Source of the DNA: Tessaracoccus lapidicaptus
GTDB taxonomy: Bacteria; Actinomycetota; Actinomycetes; Propionibacteriales; Propionibacteriaceae
DNA length: 64,000 nucleotides
Assembly: GCF_001693815.1 (NCBI RefSeq)
Contig: NZ_MBQD01000001.1
Location: forward strand, 1-64,000
Direction of reading: 5' to 3'
Both the position numbers and the translations under genes were made by a program. Each line of letters opens with the position of its first letter. The stretch's first letter is position 1. The notes below the pieces were generated by a model. It searched no databases, was not told where the DNA came from, and saw only the letters and a list, made by a program, of their open reading frames with translations. Shown here piece after piece: positions 1 through 8,925 of this stretch.

Positions 1-128
1 GTGTTCGGGCAGCCGCATGCCGGAGTTGCGCAGCACGGCCGTGCGGTACGTGAGGGAGTGCATGAGCATGCCCTGGTCGGGCCGGAAGCGGCCCACCTCC
101 TCCCAACCGAACTCGCGGTTCCGGGGGC
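1..128 (-). pseudogene. Glycosyltransferase family 2 fragment (5' end missing, runs off the window)
   Basis: Read on the minus strand from about 123 down to 1, one frame gives 41 residues including REFGWEEVGRFRPDQGMLMH and SLTYRTAVLRNSGMRLPEH. This resembles the middle of family-2 glycosyltransferases that continue with a TFYVDN-like motif. The homology begins abruptly next to a stop codon at 133-135, with no start codon or RBS, so the N-terminal half is absent. The rest of the gene lies to the left of the window. The family call is from memory of conserved motifs and is moderately secure. The fragment lies head to head with the truncated guaB1. Confidence 0.55.
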
Positions 129-134
129 GTCTTC

Positions 135-1541
135 ATGGTCCCCAGCCGCTCGGGCATCAGCTCCCGCCTCGACGTGGACCTCACCTCCACCGACGGCCTC
201 GCCACCCCGACGCCCCTCGTGGCCGCCAACATGACGGCCGTCTCCGGACGCCGGATGGCGGAGACGATGGCCAGGCGCGGAGGGCTCGCCGTGTTCCCGC
301 AGGACATCCCGAGCGACGTCGTCGCCCGCAGCATCGAGAAGGTCAAGGCCGCGCACCCCGTCTTTGACACAGCCGTGACCGTCTCCCCCACCACCACCGT
401 CGGCGAGACCCTCAGCCTCATCGGCAAGCGCGCGCACGGCGTCGCCGTCGTGGTGGACGGCGACCGGCGCGTCATCGGCCTCGTCACGCCGCAGGACGCG
501 CTCGACGCCGACCGGTTCGCTCAGGCCAAGGACATCATGACCACCGACGTCACCCGCGTCGCGCCCGAGTCCACCCCTGAGGAGGTGTTCGAGCGGCTCT
601 CCGAGCAGCACCAGAAGGTCGCTCTGGCGGTGGACGCCGACGACCGCCTCGTCGGCCTCATGACGCCTAAGGGCGCGCTGCGCTCGGCAATCTACTCCCC
701 CGCCCTCGACCACGAGGGCCGGCTCCGCGCCGGTGTGGCCGTCGGCATCAACGGCGACATCCCCGCCAAGGTCCGGGCCGCACTTGAGGCCCGTGCCGAC
801 GTCATCGTCATGGACACGGCTCACGGGCACCAGGAGAAGATGATCTCCGCCCTGAGCCTGGCCCGCGAGGTCCGTGACGCGTTCGCCGGCGAGACCGGCC
901 GCCGCGTGCTGATCGTGGCGGGCAACGTCGTCACCCCCGAGGGCTGCGATGACCTCATCGACGCCGGCGCGGACATCCTCAAGGTCGGTGTCGGCCCCGG
1001 CGCCATGTGCACCACGCGGATGCAGACCGGCGTCGGCCGCCCCCAGTTCTCCGCTGTTCTGGAGTGCGCGGAGGCCGCCTCCGCGCGCGGCAAGTCCATC
1101 TGGGCCGACGGCGGGGTCCGCCACCCCCGCGACGTCGCCCTCGCGCTCGCCGCGGGCGCCGGGTCGGTGATGATCGGGTCGTGGTTCGCGGGGACGCACG
1201 AGTCCACCGGTGACCAGCTCGTCGACAACCAGGGCCGCGTCTACAAGGAGTCGTTCGGCATGGCGTCGGCGCGCGCGGTGCGGCAGCGCACGCGGGAACA
1301 GTCGGCGTTCGACCGGGCCCGCGCCGCCATGTTCGAGGAAGGCATCTCGTCGTCTCGGATGTACCTTGATCCGCGCCGCCCCGGCGTGGAGGACCTCATC
1401 GACTGGATCACCTCCGGCGTGCGATCGTCGTGCACCTACGCGGGCGCGCGCAGCCTGGGCGAGTTCGCCGAGCGTGCGGTCGTGGGCGTGCAGTCGGGCT
1501 CCGGCTACGAGGAGGGGCGGCCGCTCGATCAGAGCTGGTGA
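135..1541 (+). CDS. guaB1: GuaB1-type IMP dehydrogenase/GMP reductase family protein, N-terminus missing
   Basis: A 468-aa protein of the IMPDH/GMP reductase superfamily. It has the TIM-barrel start (VVANMT-like AANMTAV), two tandem CBS domains at about residues 65-165 (KRAHGVAVVVDGDRRVIGL onward), the phosphate loop and catalytic Cys in GVGPGAMCTTRMQTG, and the SVMIGSWFAGTHE segment. The actinobacterial GuaB1 branch has been reported to act as a CBS-regulated GMP reductase rather than a true IMPDH. Full-length relatives carry about 18 more N-terminal residues (a YDLTYxDVF segment). Here the frame is closed by stops at 51-53 and 63-65, and family similarity starts only at VFMVPSRS. ATG 135 is the only start left and has no RBS. 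Without its first strand the enzyme may be inactive. Confidence 0.85.
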   Translation: MVPSRSGISSRLDVDLTSTDGLATPTPLVAANMTAVSGRRMAETMARRGGLAVFPQDIPSDVVARSIEKVKAAHPVFDTAVTVSPTTTVGETLSLIGKRAHGVAVVVDGDRRVIGLVTPQDALDADRFAQAKDIMTTDVTRVAPESTPEEVFERLSEQHQKVALAVDADDRLVGLMTPKGALRSAIYSPALDHEGRLRAGVAVGINGDIPAKVRAALEARADVIVMDTAHGHQEKMISALSLAREVRDAFAGETGRRVLIVAGNVVTPEGCDDLIDAGADILKVGVGPGAMCTTRMQTGVGRPQFSAVLECAEAASARGKSIWADGGVRHPRDVALALAAGAGSVMIGSWFAGTHESTGDQLVDNQGRVYKESFGMASARAVRQRTREQSAFDRARAAMFEEGISSSRMYLDPRRPGVEDLIDWITSGVRSSCTYAGARSLGEFAERAVVGVQSGSGYEEGRPLDQSW

Positions 1542-1684
1542 CCCACCCTTGACGAACGGCCAGAAACCGCGCGTCAAGTGGAGATCTTGGGTGTCAGACG
1601 CTATTCTCCGCTGACCCTCCCGGGTGTTAGAGTGGTGATGACCGTACGCCTCGGCGCAGTCTGCCGATTAGAGGGGGAACTACC

Positions 1685-2209
1685 ATGGCTTTTGACTCAC
1701 CCGCACCGATCAGTCGGCGCACCGTCGCCAAGGGCATCGCGTGGACCGCGCCGGCCGTGGCCATCGCATCCACAGCACCCGCCTTCGCAGTCTCGAATCC
1801 ACAGGTTTGGTTCGAGAACCAGAATGTCGCCTGCAAGCTACCCGGCGCCTCGTGCGAGAAGGAGACAGGCGTCACCAAGGGCTACGCCGTTCGAGTCCGT
1901 GTCTGCACCAACGTCACAGAGCCGATCACGGTCACGTTCAACTCGGTGGTAGTCCGCCTCGATGGAGTCCTCAGCCCCGGATGGACTATCGAGCCGGTAG
2001 AACTCGCTGGGGCCATTGAGGGCCAGGTGAGTTGCACCTATATCGATCTTGGCATCGAGGGCGAGCCCAACAGCGAGAACGTCTCGATCGAGGGGACCGC
2101 GTCCTTCACGTGGGTTGCGGATGATAACTTCCCCAGCGGCAGTGGCTCCCTGACCTTCAGCGCACCGTCGACCCCTCCCTGCGTGAACTGCTCAACGACA
2201 GGCGCCTGA
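1685..2209 (+). CDS. Tat-exported small surface/secreted protein of unknown function
   Basis: A 174-aa protein. Its N-terminus has a twin-arginine motif (SRRTVAKG, Arg11-Arg12) and a hydrophobic stretch ending APAFA, so Tat export with cleavage near residue 35 is likely. The mature part (about 140 aa) has beta-rich composition (VRVRVCTNVTEPITVTFNSV) and several Cys, ending PCVNCSTTGA; an Ig-like or adhesin-like fold is possible but not recognised. A strong RBS (GAGGGGGA) precedes ATG 1685. The gene is monocistronic and closes with a perfect hairpin at 2221-2259. Codon use is less GC-biased than its neighbours, which may indicate relatively recent acquisition. Function unknown. Confidence 0.75.
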   Translation: MAFDSPAPISRRTVAKGIAWTAPAVAIASTAPAFAVSNPQVWFENQNVACKLPGASCEKETGVTKGYAVRVRVCTNVTEPITVTFNSVVVRLDGVLSPGWTIEPVELAGAIEGQVSCTYIDLGIEGEPNSENVSIEGTASFTWVADDNFPSGSGSLTFSAPSTPPCVNCSTTGA

Positions 2210-2220
2210 CCCCAGGACCG

Positions 2221-2259
2221 CTGAGAGGGGCCCCGCCATCGCGGCGGGGCCCCTCTCAG
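2221..2259. terminator. Bidirectional terminator hairpin
   Basis: A perfect 17-bp stem (CTGAGAGGGGCCCCGCC pairing with its complement) around a 5-nt loop, followed by a short T stretch (ATTT). It lies between the convergent ends of the Tat-exported protein gene and ctaF and can serve both. Confidence 0.85.
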
Positions 2260-2276
2260 CATTTGGTGGTCAGGGA

Positions 2277-2675
2277 TCAGTGCTTGTAGTCGCCCCGGTA
2301 GAACTCCAGGATCCACCCGCTCGCGGACCAGATCCCGATCCCGAAGCCGACGAGGCTGATCCACGGCTGCGACAGCGCGGGGCCCAGGAAGATGATCGCG
2401 ACCGTCACCGCGGCCCAGAACGGCCAGATGGACTTCGGCGCGAAGAAGCCCAGAGCGCCCGCACCCTCCACGACCTCGGCATCGCCCCGGTCCTCAGGAC
2501 GCGGGTCGAAGTTGCGTGCGGTCAGCGCAAGGTAGCCGCCGATCATCAGGCCGAGCAGGCCGCTGAACCCGAGGACGAACGTCCCGGCGATCTCCCCCGA
2601 CATGAACCAGTAGATGGGCGTCACGATCGCGAAGAAGACCGCGATGAACAGGAATACGTACTTCTCCGGCCTCAC
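2277..2675 (-). CDS. ctaF: Cytochrome c oxidase subunit IV (actinobacterial CtaF)
   Basis: A 132-aa membrane protein with four hydrophobic segments ([38 protein letters not shown]; a pair in the C-terminal third), ending FYRGDYKH. This length and layout match CtaF, the small fourth subunit of the actinobacterial aa3 cytochrome c oxidase in the cytoplasmic membrane. It starts with GTG overlapping the ctaD stop codon by 4 nt (GTGA), so translational coupling is likely. It is last in the operon ctaC-ctaD-ctaF. The bc1 complex genes and ctaE are not in this window. Confidence 0.92.
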   Translation of the reverse strand: MRPEKYVFLFIAVFFAIVTPIYWFMSGEIAGTFVLGFSGLLGLMIGGYLALTARNFDPRPEDRGDAEVVEGAGALGFFAPKSIWPFWAAVTVAIIFLGPALSQPWISLVGFGIGIWSASGWILEFYRGDYKH

Positions 2676-4405
2676 TTGTGGCTACCTTCGGTCTCGACGA
2701 TGGGGTCGACGCGGTCGAGCAGTTCGCCCGGGTCCTCCGCGTGCAGGTCGGCGGCCGCCACCAGCTCGGGCCGGTGCAGGTCGAGCGCCGGGGAGATGGA
2801 GCGGATGCGCGGCAGCGACGTGAAGTTGTGCCGCGGCGGCGGGCAGGACGTGGCCCACTCGAGCGAGCGGCCCCAGCCCCACGGATCGTCGACCATGACC
2901 TTGGGCGCCTTCCGCGTGATCCACACGTTCCACAGGAACGGGATCATCGACACACCCAACAGGAACGCGCCGAACGTGGACAGCTGGTTGAGGAACGTGA
3001 AGCCCTCCCACGCGCCGTAGTCCGCGATGCGCCGCTGCATGCCCTCGACACCCAGCCAGTGCTGCACGAGGAAGGTGGTGTGGAAGCCGATGAAGATCAG
3101 CCAGAAGTGCACCTTGCCCCACGTCTCGTCGAGCATGCGTCCGGTGAACTTCGGCCACCAGTAGTAGAAGCCGGCGAACATCGCGAACACGACGGTGCCG
3201 AACAGCACGTAGTGGAAGTGCGCCACGACGAAGTACGTGTCGGACACCTGGAAGTCCAGCGCCGGGGCGGCGAGGATGATGCCGGTCAGGCCGCCGAACA
3301 GGAACGTCGTCAGGAACCCGATCGCGAACATCATCGACGAGTTCAGCGTCAACGACCCGCGCCACATGGTGCCGATCCAGTTGAAGAACTTCACGCCGGT
3401 GGGCACCGCGATCATGAACGTCATGAACGAGAAGAACGGCAGGTTCACCGCGCCGGTGACGAACATGTGGTGCGCCCACACCGACACCGACAGCGCGCCG
3501 ATGGACAGCGTCGCGAACACCAGGCCGTAGTAGCCGAACACCGGCTTGCGGCTGAACGCGCTCAGCACCTCGGTGATGATGCCGAAGAACGGCAACGCGA
3601 TGATGTACACCTCGGGGTGGCCGAAGAACCAGAACAGGTGCTGCCACAGCACCGGCCCACCGGACGCCGGGTCGAAGACGTGGCTGCCGAGCACCCGGTC
3701 CGCCTCGAGCACCAGCAGGCCGGCGGCGAGCACCGGGAACGCGATGAGGACCATCAGCGAGGTGACGAGGATGTTCCACGAGAAGATCGGCATCCGGAAC
3801 ATGGTGAGGCCCGGCGCACGCATCGTGATGATCGTGGTGACGAAGTTGACGGCGCCGAGGATCGACGACAGGCCGAGCAGGTAGAGGCCCATCAACCACA
3901 GGTCGTGGCCGATGCCGGGCGAGTGGATCGAGTTCGACAGCGGCGCGTACGCGAACCAGCCGAAGCTGGCGGCGCCGTCGGGGCTCACGAAGCCGGCGCA
4001 GGCCATGAGCGAGCCGAAGACGTACAGCCAGAACGCGAACCCGTTCATGCGCGGGAACGCGACGTCCGGCGCACCGAGCTGCAGCGGCAGGATCGCGTTG
4101 GCGAAGCCCGCGAACATCGGCGTCGCGAACATCAGCAGCATGATCGTGCCGTGCATCGTGAAGAACTGGTTGAACGTCTCGTAGTTGACGAACTGCATGC
4201 CGGGGGCGGCCAGCTCGGCGCGGATGGCCAGCGCCAGAACGCCGCCGATGGCGAAGAAGATGAACGCCGTGACGAAGTACATGTTGCCGATCACCTTGTG
4301 GTCGGTGGTCGTCAGGTACTTCATCATGGTCTCGCCGAGCCGGTGCGGCTCGGTGCGGATCTCGGTCTGGAGCTGGCTCCGCTCCGTGATGCTGGCGCTG
4401 CTCAC
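2672..4405 (-). CDS. ctaD: Cytochrome c oxidase subunit I (aa3 type)
   Basis: 577 aa, the catalytic heme-copper subunit, which reduces O2 to water and pumps protons. Visible ligands and motifs: FTMHG (low-spin heme a His, about residue 85), FGHPEVY (CuB His about 263 cross-linked to Tyr about 267), WAHHMF (CuB His pair about 312-313), and VVAHFHYV (heme a3 His and heme a His, about 396-398). Twelve membrane segments are evident. The start is GTG, overlapping the ctaC stop by 4 nt (GTGA); an in-frame METHION-type alternative further in is less likely because the N-terminal extension precedes [13 protein letters not shown] as in relatives. Confidence 0.96.
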   Translation of the reverse strand: MSSASITERSQLQTEIRTEPHRLGETMMKYLTTTDHKVIGNMYFVTAFIFFAIGGVLALAIRAELAAPGMQFVNYETFNQFFTMHGTIMLLMFATPMFAGFANAILPLQLGAPDVAFPRMNGFAFWLYVFGSLMACAGFVSPDGAASFGWFAYAPLSNSIHSPGIGHDLWLMGLYLLGLSSILGAVNFVTTIITMRAPGLTMFRMPIFSWNILVTSLMVLIAFPVLAAGLLVLEADRVLGSHVFDPASGGPVLWQHLFWFFGHPEVYIIALPFFGIITEVLSAFSRKPVFGYYGLVFATLSIGALSVSVWAHHMFVTGAVNLPFFSFMTFMIAVPTGVKFFNWIGTMWRGSLTLNSSMMFAIGFLTTFLFGGLTGIILAAPALDFQVSDTYFVVAHFHYVLFGTVVFAMFAGFYYWWPKFTGRMLDETWGKVHFWLIFIGFHTTFLVQHWLGVEGMQRRIADYGAWEGFTFLNQLSTFGAFLLGVSMIPFLWNVWITRKAPKVMVDDPWGWGRSLEWATSCPPPRHNFTSLPRIRSISPALDLHRPELVAAADLHAEDPGELLDRVDPIVETEGSHK

Positions 4406-5259
4406 TTGTGCTCCTCCGGTGCCTCAGTCGGCAGGACGGCCTGCAGGGCCTCCTGAAGCTTCTTCTCGCCGGCGTTGCCGGACTCCGCCAGCTCCTTGAC
4501 CTTCGCCTCGTACTCCTCCTCGGTCACGACGTGGACCTTGAAGAGCATGAGCGCGTGGTATTCGCCGCAGAGTTCGGCGCACTTGCCGTCGTACGTGCCG
4601 AGGCGGTTGGGCGTGACCTCGAACGAGTTGGGGTGGCCCGGGATGACGTCCATCTTGAAGTAGAAGGACGGGACCCAGAACGAGTGGATGACGTCGGCCG
4701 ACTGCAGGTTGAACCGCACGGTCTTGTCGACGGGCAGGTAGAGGTCTGGGATGGTCTCCAGCGTGCCGATGGAGTGGGCGTCGGTGCCCACGTCCGGGTT
4801 GTCGGCCTCCATGTAGTTGAACGTCCACGACCACTTCTGGCCGATGACGTTGATGGTGACCTCGGGCTCCTCAGTGGTCTGCAGCACGGCGTCGGACGCC
4901 TTGACGGTGTAGAAGAACAGCACGCCGATGATGAGGAACGGCACCAGGGTGTAGAGCAGTTCGAGGGGCAGGTGGTAGGTGGTCTGACGCGGGGCGGGGG
5001 CATCCTCGTCCTTGCGGCGGTAGCGCAGCACCGCCCAGCCGATGAGACCCCAGACGAGCACGCCGATGATCAGCGACGCGATCCACGCACCGATCCACAC
5101 GTTCCCCATGACGGGCGCCTGTTCCGTCGCCGCCTCCGGCAGCCCGAACCGCGCTCCCTGACCGGAGCAGGCCGTCAGCCCCACCAGCGACGCGGGGAGC
5201 CCGACGAGCAAGGCTGCACGAACCATCCGCCGACGCGATGGCGCAGGATTGCCACTCAC
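4402..5259 (-). CDS. ctaC: Cytochrome c oxidase subunit II (lipoprotein, CuA site)
   Basis: 285 aa. An N-terminal lipoprotein signal ([14 protein letters not shown], lipobox Cys) is followed by two transmembrane helices and a periplasmic-side cupredoxin domain. The CuA ligands are visible: His in VIHSFWVPS, then [12 protein letters not shown] with both Cys, His and Met. It accepts electrons from cytochrome c or the bc1 supercomplex and passes them to CtaD. GTG 5259 was chosen because GGAAGGG lies 6 nt upstream; the frame is open further upstream but without a signal-like sequence. First gene of the cta operon. Confidence 0.94.
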   Translation of the reverse strand: MSGNPAPSRRRMVRAALLVGLPASLVGLTACSGQGARFGLPEAATEQAPVMGNVWIGAWIASLIIGVLVWGLIGWAVLRYRRKDEDAPAPRQTTYHLPLELLYTLVPFLIIGVLFFYTVKASDAVLQTTEEPEVTINVIGQKWSWTFNYMEADNPDVGTDAHSIGTLETIPDLYLPVDKTVRFNLQSADVIHSFWVPSFYFKMDVIPGHPNSFEVTPNRLGTYDGKCAELCGEYHALMLFKVHVVTEEEYEAKVKELAESGNAGEKKLQEALQAVLPTEAPEEHK

Positions 5260-5349
5260 AAGTTGCCCTTCCGTTGACCATTGACCCGGTGGATTCCGCA
5301 CACTTCGGATCGCACAGGGACACCACTGCTGGGGCCACCTTAACGCATA

Positions 5350-5387
5350 AAGCCACCCCCGTGGATTGCGCTCCACAGGGGTGGCTT
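5350..5387 (-). terminator. Hairpin terminator after the A-type Fe-S carrier gene
   Basis: AAGCCACCCC (5350-5359) pairs with GGGGTGGCTT (5378-5387), and the loop holds a second pairing GTGGA/TCCAC. It lies between the 3' end of the HesB-like gene and the cta promoter region, and on the minus strand is followed by a modest T-rich run. Confidence 0.7.
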
Positions 5388-5409
5388 AAGCTGAAAGGTT
5401 CGGTGCCGA

Positions 5410-5757
5410 TCAATGGAAGGAGTCACCGCACGCGCACGAGCCCTGCGCGTTGGGGTTGTCGATCGTGAAGCCCTGCTTCTCGATCGAATCCACGAAGTCG
5501 ATGCTGGCGCCGCCGAGGTACGGGGCGCTCATCTTGTCGGTGACGACGCGCACGCCGTCGTAGTCGGAGGCGACGTCGCCGTCGAGCTCACGGTCATCGA
5601 AGTACAGCTGGTAGCGCAGGCCGGAGCAGCCGCCCGGCTGCACGGCGATGCGGAGCACGAGGTCGTTGCGGCCCTCGGCGTCGAGCAGCGCGCGCACCTT
5701 CTGCACTGCGACGTCGGTGAGGACCACACCGTTCTGGGTGATCTGGGTATCGGTCAC
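5410..5757 (-). CDS. erpA: Iron-sulfur cluster insertion protein (HesB/IscA/ErpA family)
   Basis: 115 aa. It has the A-type carrier cysteines: one in QPGGCSGLRYQ and the C-terminal pair in QGSCACGDSF. This family delivers Fe-S clusters to apoproteins, and lipoyl synthase (lipA at 25.7 kb) is a plausible client. GTG 5757 was chosen because GGAG lies 7 nt upstream; an in-frame GTG at 5784 lacks an RBS and would add residues absent from relatives. Its position next to ctaC and the glycerate kinase matches the mycobacterial order as I recall it. Confidence 0.88.
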   Translation of the reverse strand: MTDTQITQNGVVLTDVAVQKVRALLDAEGRNDLVLRIAVQPGGCSGLRYQLYFDDRELDGDVASDYDGVRVVTDKMSAPYLGGASIDFVDSIEKQGFTIDNPNAQGSCACGDSFH

Positions 5758-5869
5758 GCTTGACTCCAAGTCGAGAGAGGGCACTGTCTTGCTGGAAGAT
5801 TCTACGTCGGTTTCGGAGGAATCCCCATACCGGTCGGCGTATGCCCACGGCGAAACTCCGCCGATGGGC

Positions 5870-6763
5870 TCACCAGGACCAGGTGCGGGCCACCCGCTCG
5901 GCCACCTCGGCGACCTGCCCGGGCGTCGCGATGTCGTCGCCGGCGCCTGCCAGCACCGGGTACGCCGCCTCGAGGCCGGCCAGTCTCAGCTCGCGCGACG
6001 ACACATAGTTGCGGCCCACGATCGCGATGACCGGCCGCAGCGCCTCCCCCGCCATCCCGACGATGCGCTTGACCACCGGCCCGCCGACGGCGTGGAAGTC
6101 CAGCATGTCCGCGCCGGTGACGACGAGGTCCGCCTGCGCCATCGTCCCGGCGAGCCCGTAGTGCTCGACGAGGAAGGTCAGCGGATCCGTGATGACGGCG
6201 CCCATCGCCTGCAGCAGCAGGCCGGCGCCGCCCGCAGCACCAGCGCCGGGCTGGGCCGTCAGCCCCAGCGAGGTGGCCCACCGGCCGGCGACCGCGTCGG
6301 CGGCCAGTACGTCGGCCAGATCGGCGCCGTGTTCGCGCCCCTCGGTGGCGGCCAGACCCGTGAGACCGGTGAGAGGCCGCTCCTGCTGCCCGTCTTCGAC
6401 CAGCGCGACGAGGCGCCGCCCCGACCACGCCTGCCGGGCCACGGCCACGGCCTCCACCGGATCGTCGGCGAACGCGTCGAGCACGCCCCGGCCGAGGTCG
6501 GCGACGCGGCACGCGGTGAGGTCGACCACCAGGTCGCCGTCCGCGTCCGCGAGCGCGCGCCCCAGATCGACGGCGTCAGCCGGCCGCGCGAAGGGGGCCC
6601 CGGGCGCCGCCGTGGCCACCGCATGCGCCAGGGCGTCGCCCGTCACCGCCAGGGGAACGACGGCGGGCACCGCTCCGCGCTCGGCGAACCGACCCGCGAT
6701 GAGGGCCGACGCGTCGGCGGGCGTCAGACCCGCCATCGCGTCGGCCGCGATGACGACTCTCAA
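5870..6763 (-). CDS. Glycerate kinase family protein (short form)
   Basis: 297 aa with glycerate-2-kinase family signatures: N-terminal IAADAMAGLTPADASA (family consensus APDSFKGSLSA), the Gly-rich PGAGAAGGAG, and DLVVTGADMLD near the phosphate-binding site. It would phosphorylate D-glycerate using ATP in the cytoplasm. Classical members have about 370-380 aa, so this is a shortened actinobacterial version and its substrate is uncertain. The start is TTG overlapping the PspAA stop by 4 nt (TTGA), making it the third gene of a pspA-pspAA-kinase operon. Confidence 0.75.
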   Translation of the reverse strand: MRVVIAADAMAGLTPADASALIAGRFAERGAVPAVVPLAVTGDALAHAVATAAPGAPFARPADAVDLGRALADADGDLVVDLTACRVADLGRGVLDAFADDPVEAVAVARQAWSGRRLVALVEDGQQERPLTGLTGLAATEGREHGADLADVLAADAVAGRWATSLGLTAQPGAGAAGGAGLLLQAMGAVITDPLTFLVEHYGLAGTMAQADLVVTGADMLDFHAVGGPVVKRIVGMAGEALRPVIAIVGRNYVSSRELRLAGLEAAYPVLAGAGDDIATPGQVAEVAERVARTWSW

Positions 6764-7092
6764 TGCTGCGATTCCGGGTCCAGCTCGTGCAGGTCGTCGT
6801 CGGCGTCGGGAATGAGGCCGTAGTACTCGCTGGTGGAGTCCAGCAGCGCCTGCATCTCGTCGAGGGTGACGTCCATGTCCGGCAGGATGAGGTCGGACTC
6901 GGCCAACACGTCGTCAGGAACGACGACGCCGACGGCCTGCACGCCGTCGATGAGGCGCTGCAGCGCGGCGCGCATGCCCTCCTCGTCCTCGGCGGCGACC
7001 CGCTCCTCGAGCTCGCGGTCCAGTTCGTTGAGGTCCATCAGGTGCTCGGGCTCGAGCACCCACTGGCCCTGCCCCATGATGCGCACGATCAT
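6760..7092 (-). CDS. PspA-associated protein PspAA
   Basis: A 110-aa acidic soluble protein, starting MIVRIMGQGQW and containing VPDDVLAESDLILPDMDVTL. This matches the small PspAA domain that accompanies PspA in actinobacteria and is probably a partner in membrane-stress responses. It overlaps pspA by 4 nt (ATGA) and is followed by the kinase gene with another 4-nt overlap. No enzyme motif is seen. Confidence 0.8.
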   Translation of the reverse strand: MIVRIMGQGQWVLEPEHLMDLNELDRELEERVAAEDEEGMRAALQRLIDGVQAVGVVVPDDVLAESDLILPDMDVTLDEMQALLDSTSEYYGLIPDADDDLHELDPESQH

Positions 7093-7913
7093 CCCTGGTA
7101 CCCCTCCTGCCGGGACTGATCCACCGCCGGCTGCTCGGCCGGGGACACCTGCTGGGACTGCTGGGCGGGCTCCGCGGGCGAGGCCGAGAGCTCAGGGCGC
7201 GCGGCGGGGCCGCCGGTCAGCTGGGCCTTCATGGCGGCCAGTTCGTTCTCGATCTGCGAATCGGCGGCCAGCGAGTCGAGCTCGCGCGTGATGTCGTCCT
7301 TGACCATGCCGGTGGGATCCTCGAGGGCCCCGGAGGCGAGCAGCTCGTCGACGGCGGACGCGCGCGCCTGCAGCTGGAGCGTCTTGTCCTCGGCGCGCTG
7401 GATCGCGAGGCCGACGTCGCTCATCTCCTCCGAGATGCCGGTGAACGCCTCGTTGATGCGGGTCTGGGCCTCGGCGGCCGAGTACGTGGCCTTGATGGTC
7501 TCCTTGCGGGTGCGGAACGCGTCGACCTTCGCCTGGAGCCGCGAGCTGGCGCGCACCAGCTTCTCCTCCTCGCCCTGGAGCTGCGCGTGCTGCGTCTGCA
7601 GCTCGTCGAGCTGGACCTGCAGGCCCGCCTTGCGGGTGAGCGCCTCGCGCGCCAGGTCCTCGCGGTTCGATTCGAGCGCCCGCTGCGCGGCGGACTGGAA
7701 CCGCTGCACCTCCTGGTTCAGCTTCGCCGCCTGCAGCTCCACCCGCTTGCGGCTGGTGGCGACGTCCGCGACGCCGCGGCGCACGTTCTGCAGGAGCTCC
7801 AGCTGCTTCTGGTACGAGTAGTCGAGGGTCTCGCGCGGGTCTTCGTACTTGTCGAGAGCCTTGTTGGCCTTCGATCGGAAGACCAGGGCGATGCGTTCAA
7901 AAATGCTGGCCAC
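7089..7913 (-). CDS. pspA: PspA/IM30 (Vipp1) family membrane-stress protein
   Basis: 274 aa, almost entirely alpha-helical coiled coil, beginning ASIFERIALVFRSKANKALD with an amphipathic N-terminal helix. PspA/ESCRT-III-like proteins oligomerise on stressed cytoplasmic membranes and maintain the proton gradient. The C-terminal 45 residues are Pro/Ser/Gln-rich and probably disordered. GTG 7913 was chosen because GGAAGGA lies 8 nt upstream; the reading frame extends further but without the family start. First gene of the operon with PspAA and the kinase. Confidence 0.9.
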   Translation of the reverse strand: MASIFERIALVFRSKANKALDKYEDPRETLDYSYQKQLELLQNVRRGVADVATSRKRVELQAAKLNQEVQRFQSAAQRALESNREDLAREALTRKAGLQVQLDELQTQHAQLQGEEEKLVRASSRLQAKVDAFRTRKETIKATYSAAEAQTRINEAFTGISEEMSDVGLAIQRAEDKTLQLQARASAVDELLASGALEDPTGMVKDDITRELDSLAADSQIENELAAMKAQLTGGPAARPELSASPAEPAQQSQQVSPAEQPAVDQSRQEGYQG

Positions 7914-8062
7914 TGAGGGTGTCCTTCCAGGAACGTGCGGTGTTCGCCTCAACGTTAGCGCGGCGGCAGGCCCCCCGGGGTCGCTGCGGCCCCTGAGCCG
8001 ACCCTGAGGCCACCCGGGGTAGACTGGGCGAGCCGTACACCCGACGAAGGACTTTGAGCACC

Positions 8063-8719
8063 GTGGCCCTGTTCCGCCCCTATGAGCGCACCGATTCGAC
8101 GCCGTCGAAGGACCGCATCTCCGCGTTGACGCCGAAGGGCGAGAAGGCGTCCGCGAAGGCAGCCAAGGCCGAGGCGCCGGCTCCCGCTGCGGCAGAACCG
8201 ACGCAGCCCACCCCGGAGGCGCGGCAGGCGGTGCGCCGCAAGCAGGGCGCCACGCCCACCCGTCGGGCCGCCGAGGCCGCCCGCATGGAGCGCCTCCATC
8301 CCACCCTCACGCCGAAGCAGCAGCGCAAGGCGGATTCCGCCGCCAAGTCGCGGGCCCGCGCTGAGGCCTGGGACCGCGTCGAGAAGTCCCCCGAGCGGCA
8401 GTTGCTGCGTGACTACGTCGACACCCGCTGGACCGCCGCCGAGTTCATGATGCCGGCGATGATCCTCGTCATGGCCGCGGTGATGGTGACGATGAACAAC
8501 GTCGTGCTGTCGAGCTGGATCTCGATGTCGCTGTGGGTGATGCTCGCGATCACGATCATCAACGTCGCCATCATGTGGCGCGGCTTCAAGAAGCTGCTGG
8601 CCGAGCGGCATCCCGGGGCGTCGACCCGCGGGCTGCTCGTCTACATGTTCAACCGCTCGCTCATGATCCGCCGGTTCCGGCAGCCGGCGCCGCGGATCAA
8701 GCGCGGGGATCCGATCTGA
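8063..8719 (+). CDS. DUF3043 membrane protein
   Basis: 218 aa. A basic Ala/Lys-rich N-terminal half ([20 protein letters not shown], then RRKQGATPTRRAAEAAR) is followed by the conserved RDYVDTRWTAAEFMMP stretch and two transmembrane helices (about residues 135-175), ending in a basic tail. This is the actinobacterial DUF3043 family, of unknown function. GTG 8063 (VALFRPYER) matches the usual start; TTG 8054 is possible but only 2 nt from the AAGGA. Confidence 0.8.
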   Translation: MALFRPYERTDSTPSKDRISALTPKGEKASAKAAKAEAPAPAAAEPTQPTPEARQAVRRKQGATPTRRAAEAARMERLHPTLTPKQQRKADSAAKSRARAEAWDRVEKSPERQLLRDYVDTRWTAAEFMMPAMILVMAAVMVTMNNVVLSSWISMSLWVMLAITIINVAIMWRGFKKLLAERHPGASTRGLLVYMFNRSLMIRRFRQPAPRIKRGDPI

Positions 8720-8925
8720 TGAGCTACGCATGGCGCCCCGAGTCCGGGGCCTACACGCTCGCCGAGCTCGAGGACGAGGGGCTGCTACACCGCTTCGAGG
8801 ACCAGGGGGCCGCCGAGGAGTGGCTGGGCATCTTCTACGGGGACCTGCTCGAGCACGGGGTGGCCGAGGTGAGCCTCTACGAGGAGGACCGCCTCATCTA
8901 CGGTCCGATGTCGCTGCACCCGTGA
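8719..8925 (+). CDS. Small acidic protein of unknown function
   Basis: 68 aa, starting MSYAWRPESGAYTLAE, acidic and aromatic (EEWLGIFYGDLLEHGVAEV). The ATG overlaps the DUF3043 stop (TGATG), so it is probably co-translated. Its 3' end overlaps by 32 bp the convergent small membrane protein gene at 8894-9199. No family is recognised. Confidence 0.6.
   Translation: MSYAWRPESGAYTLAELEDEGLLHRFEDQGAAEEWLGIFYGDLLEHGVAEVSLYEEDRLIYGPMSLHP

Noticed and set aside
1685-2209. Assignment of the Tat protein to a named adhesin family
   Set aside because: Only the signal is recognisable; no domain motif supports a name.
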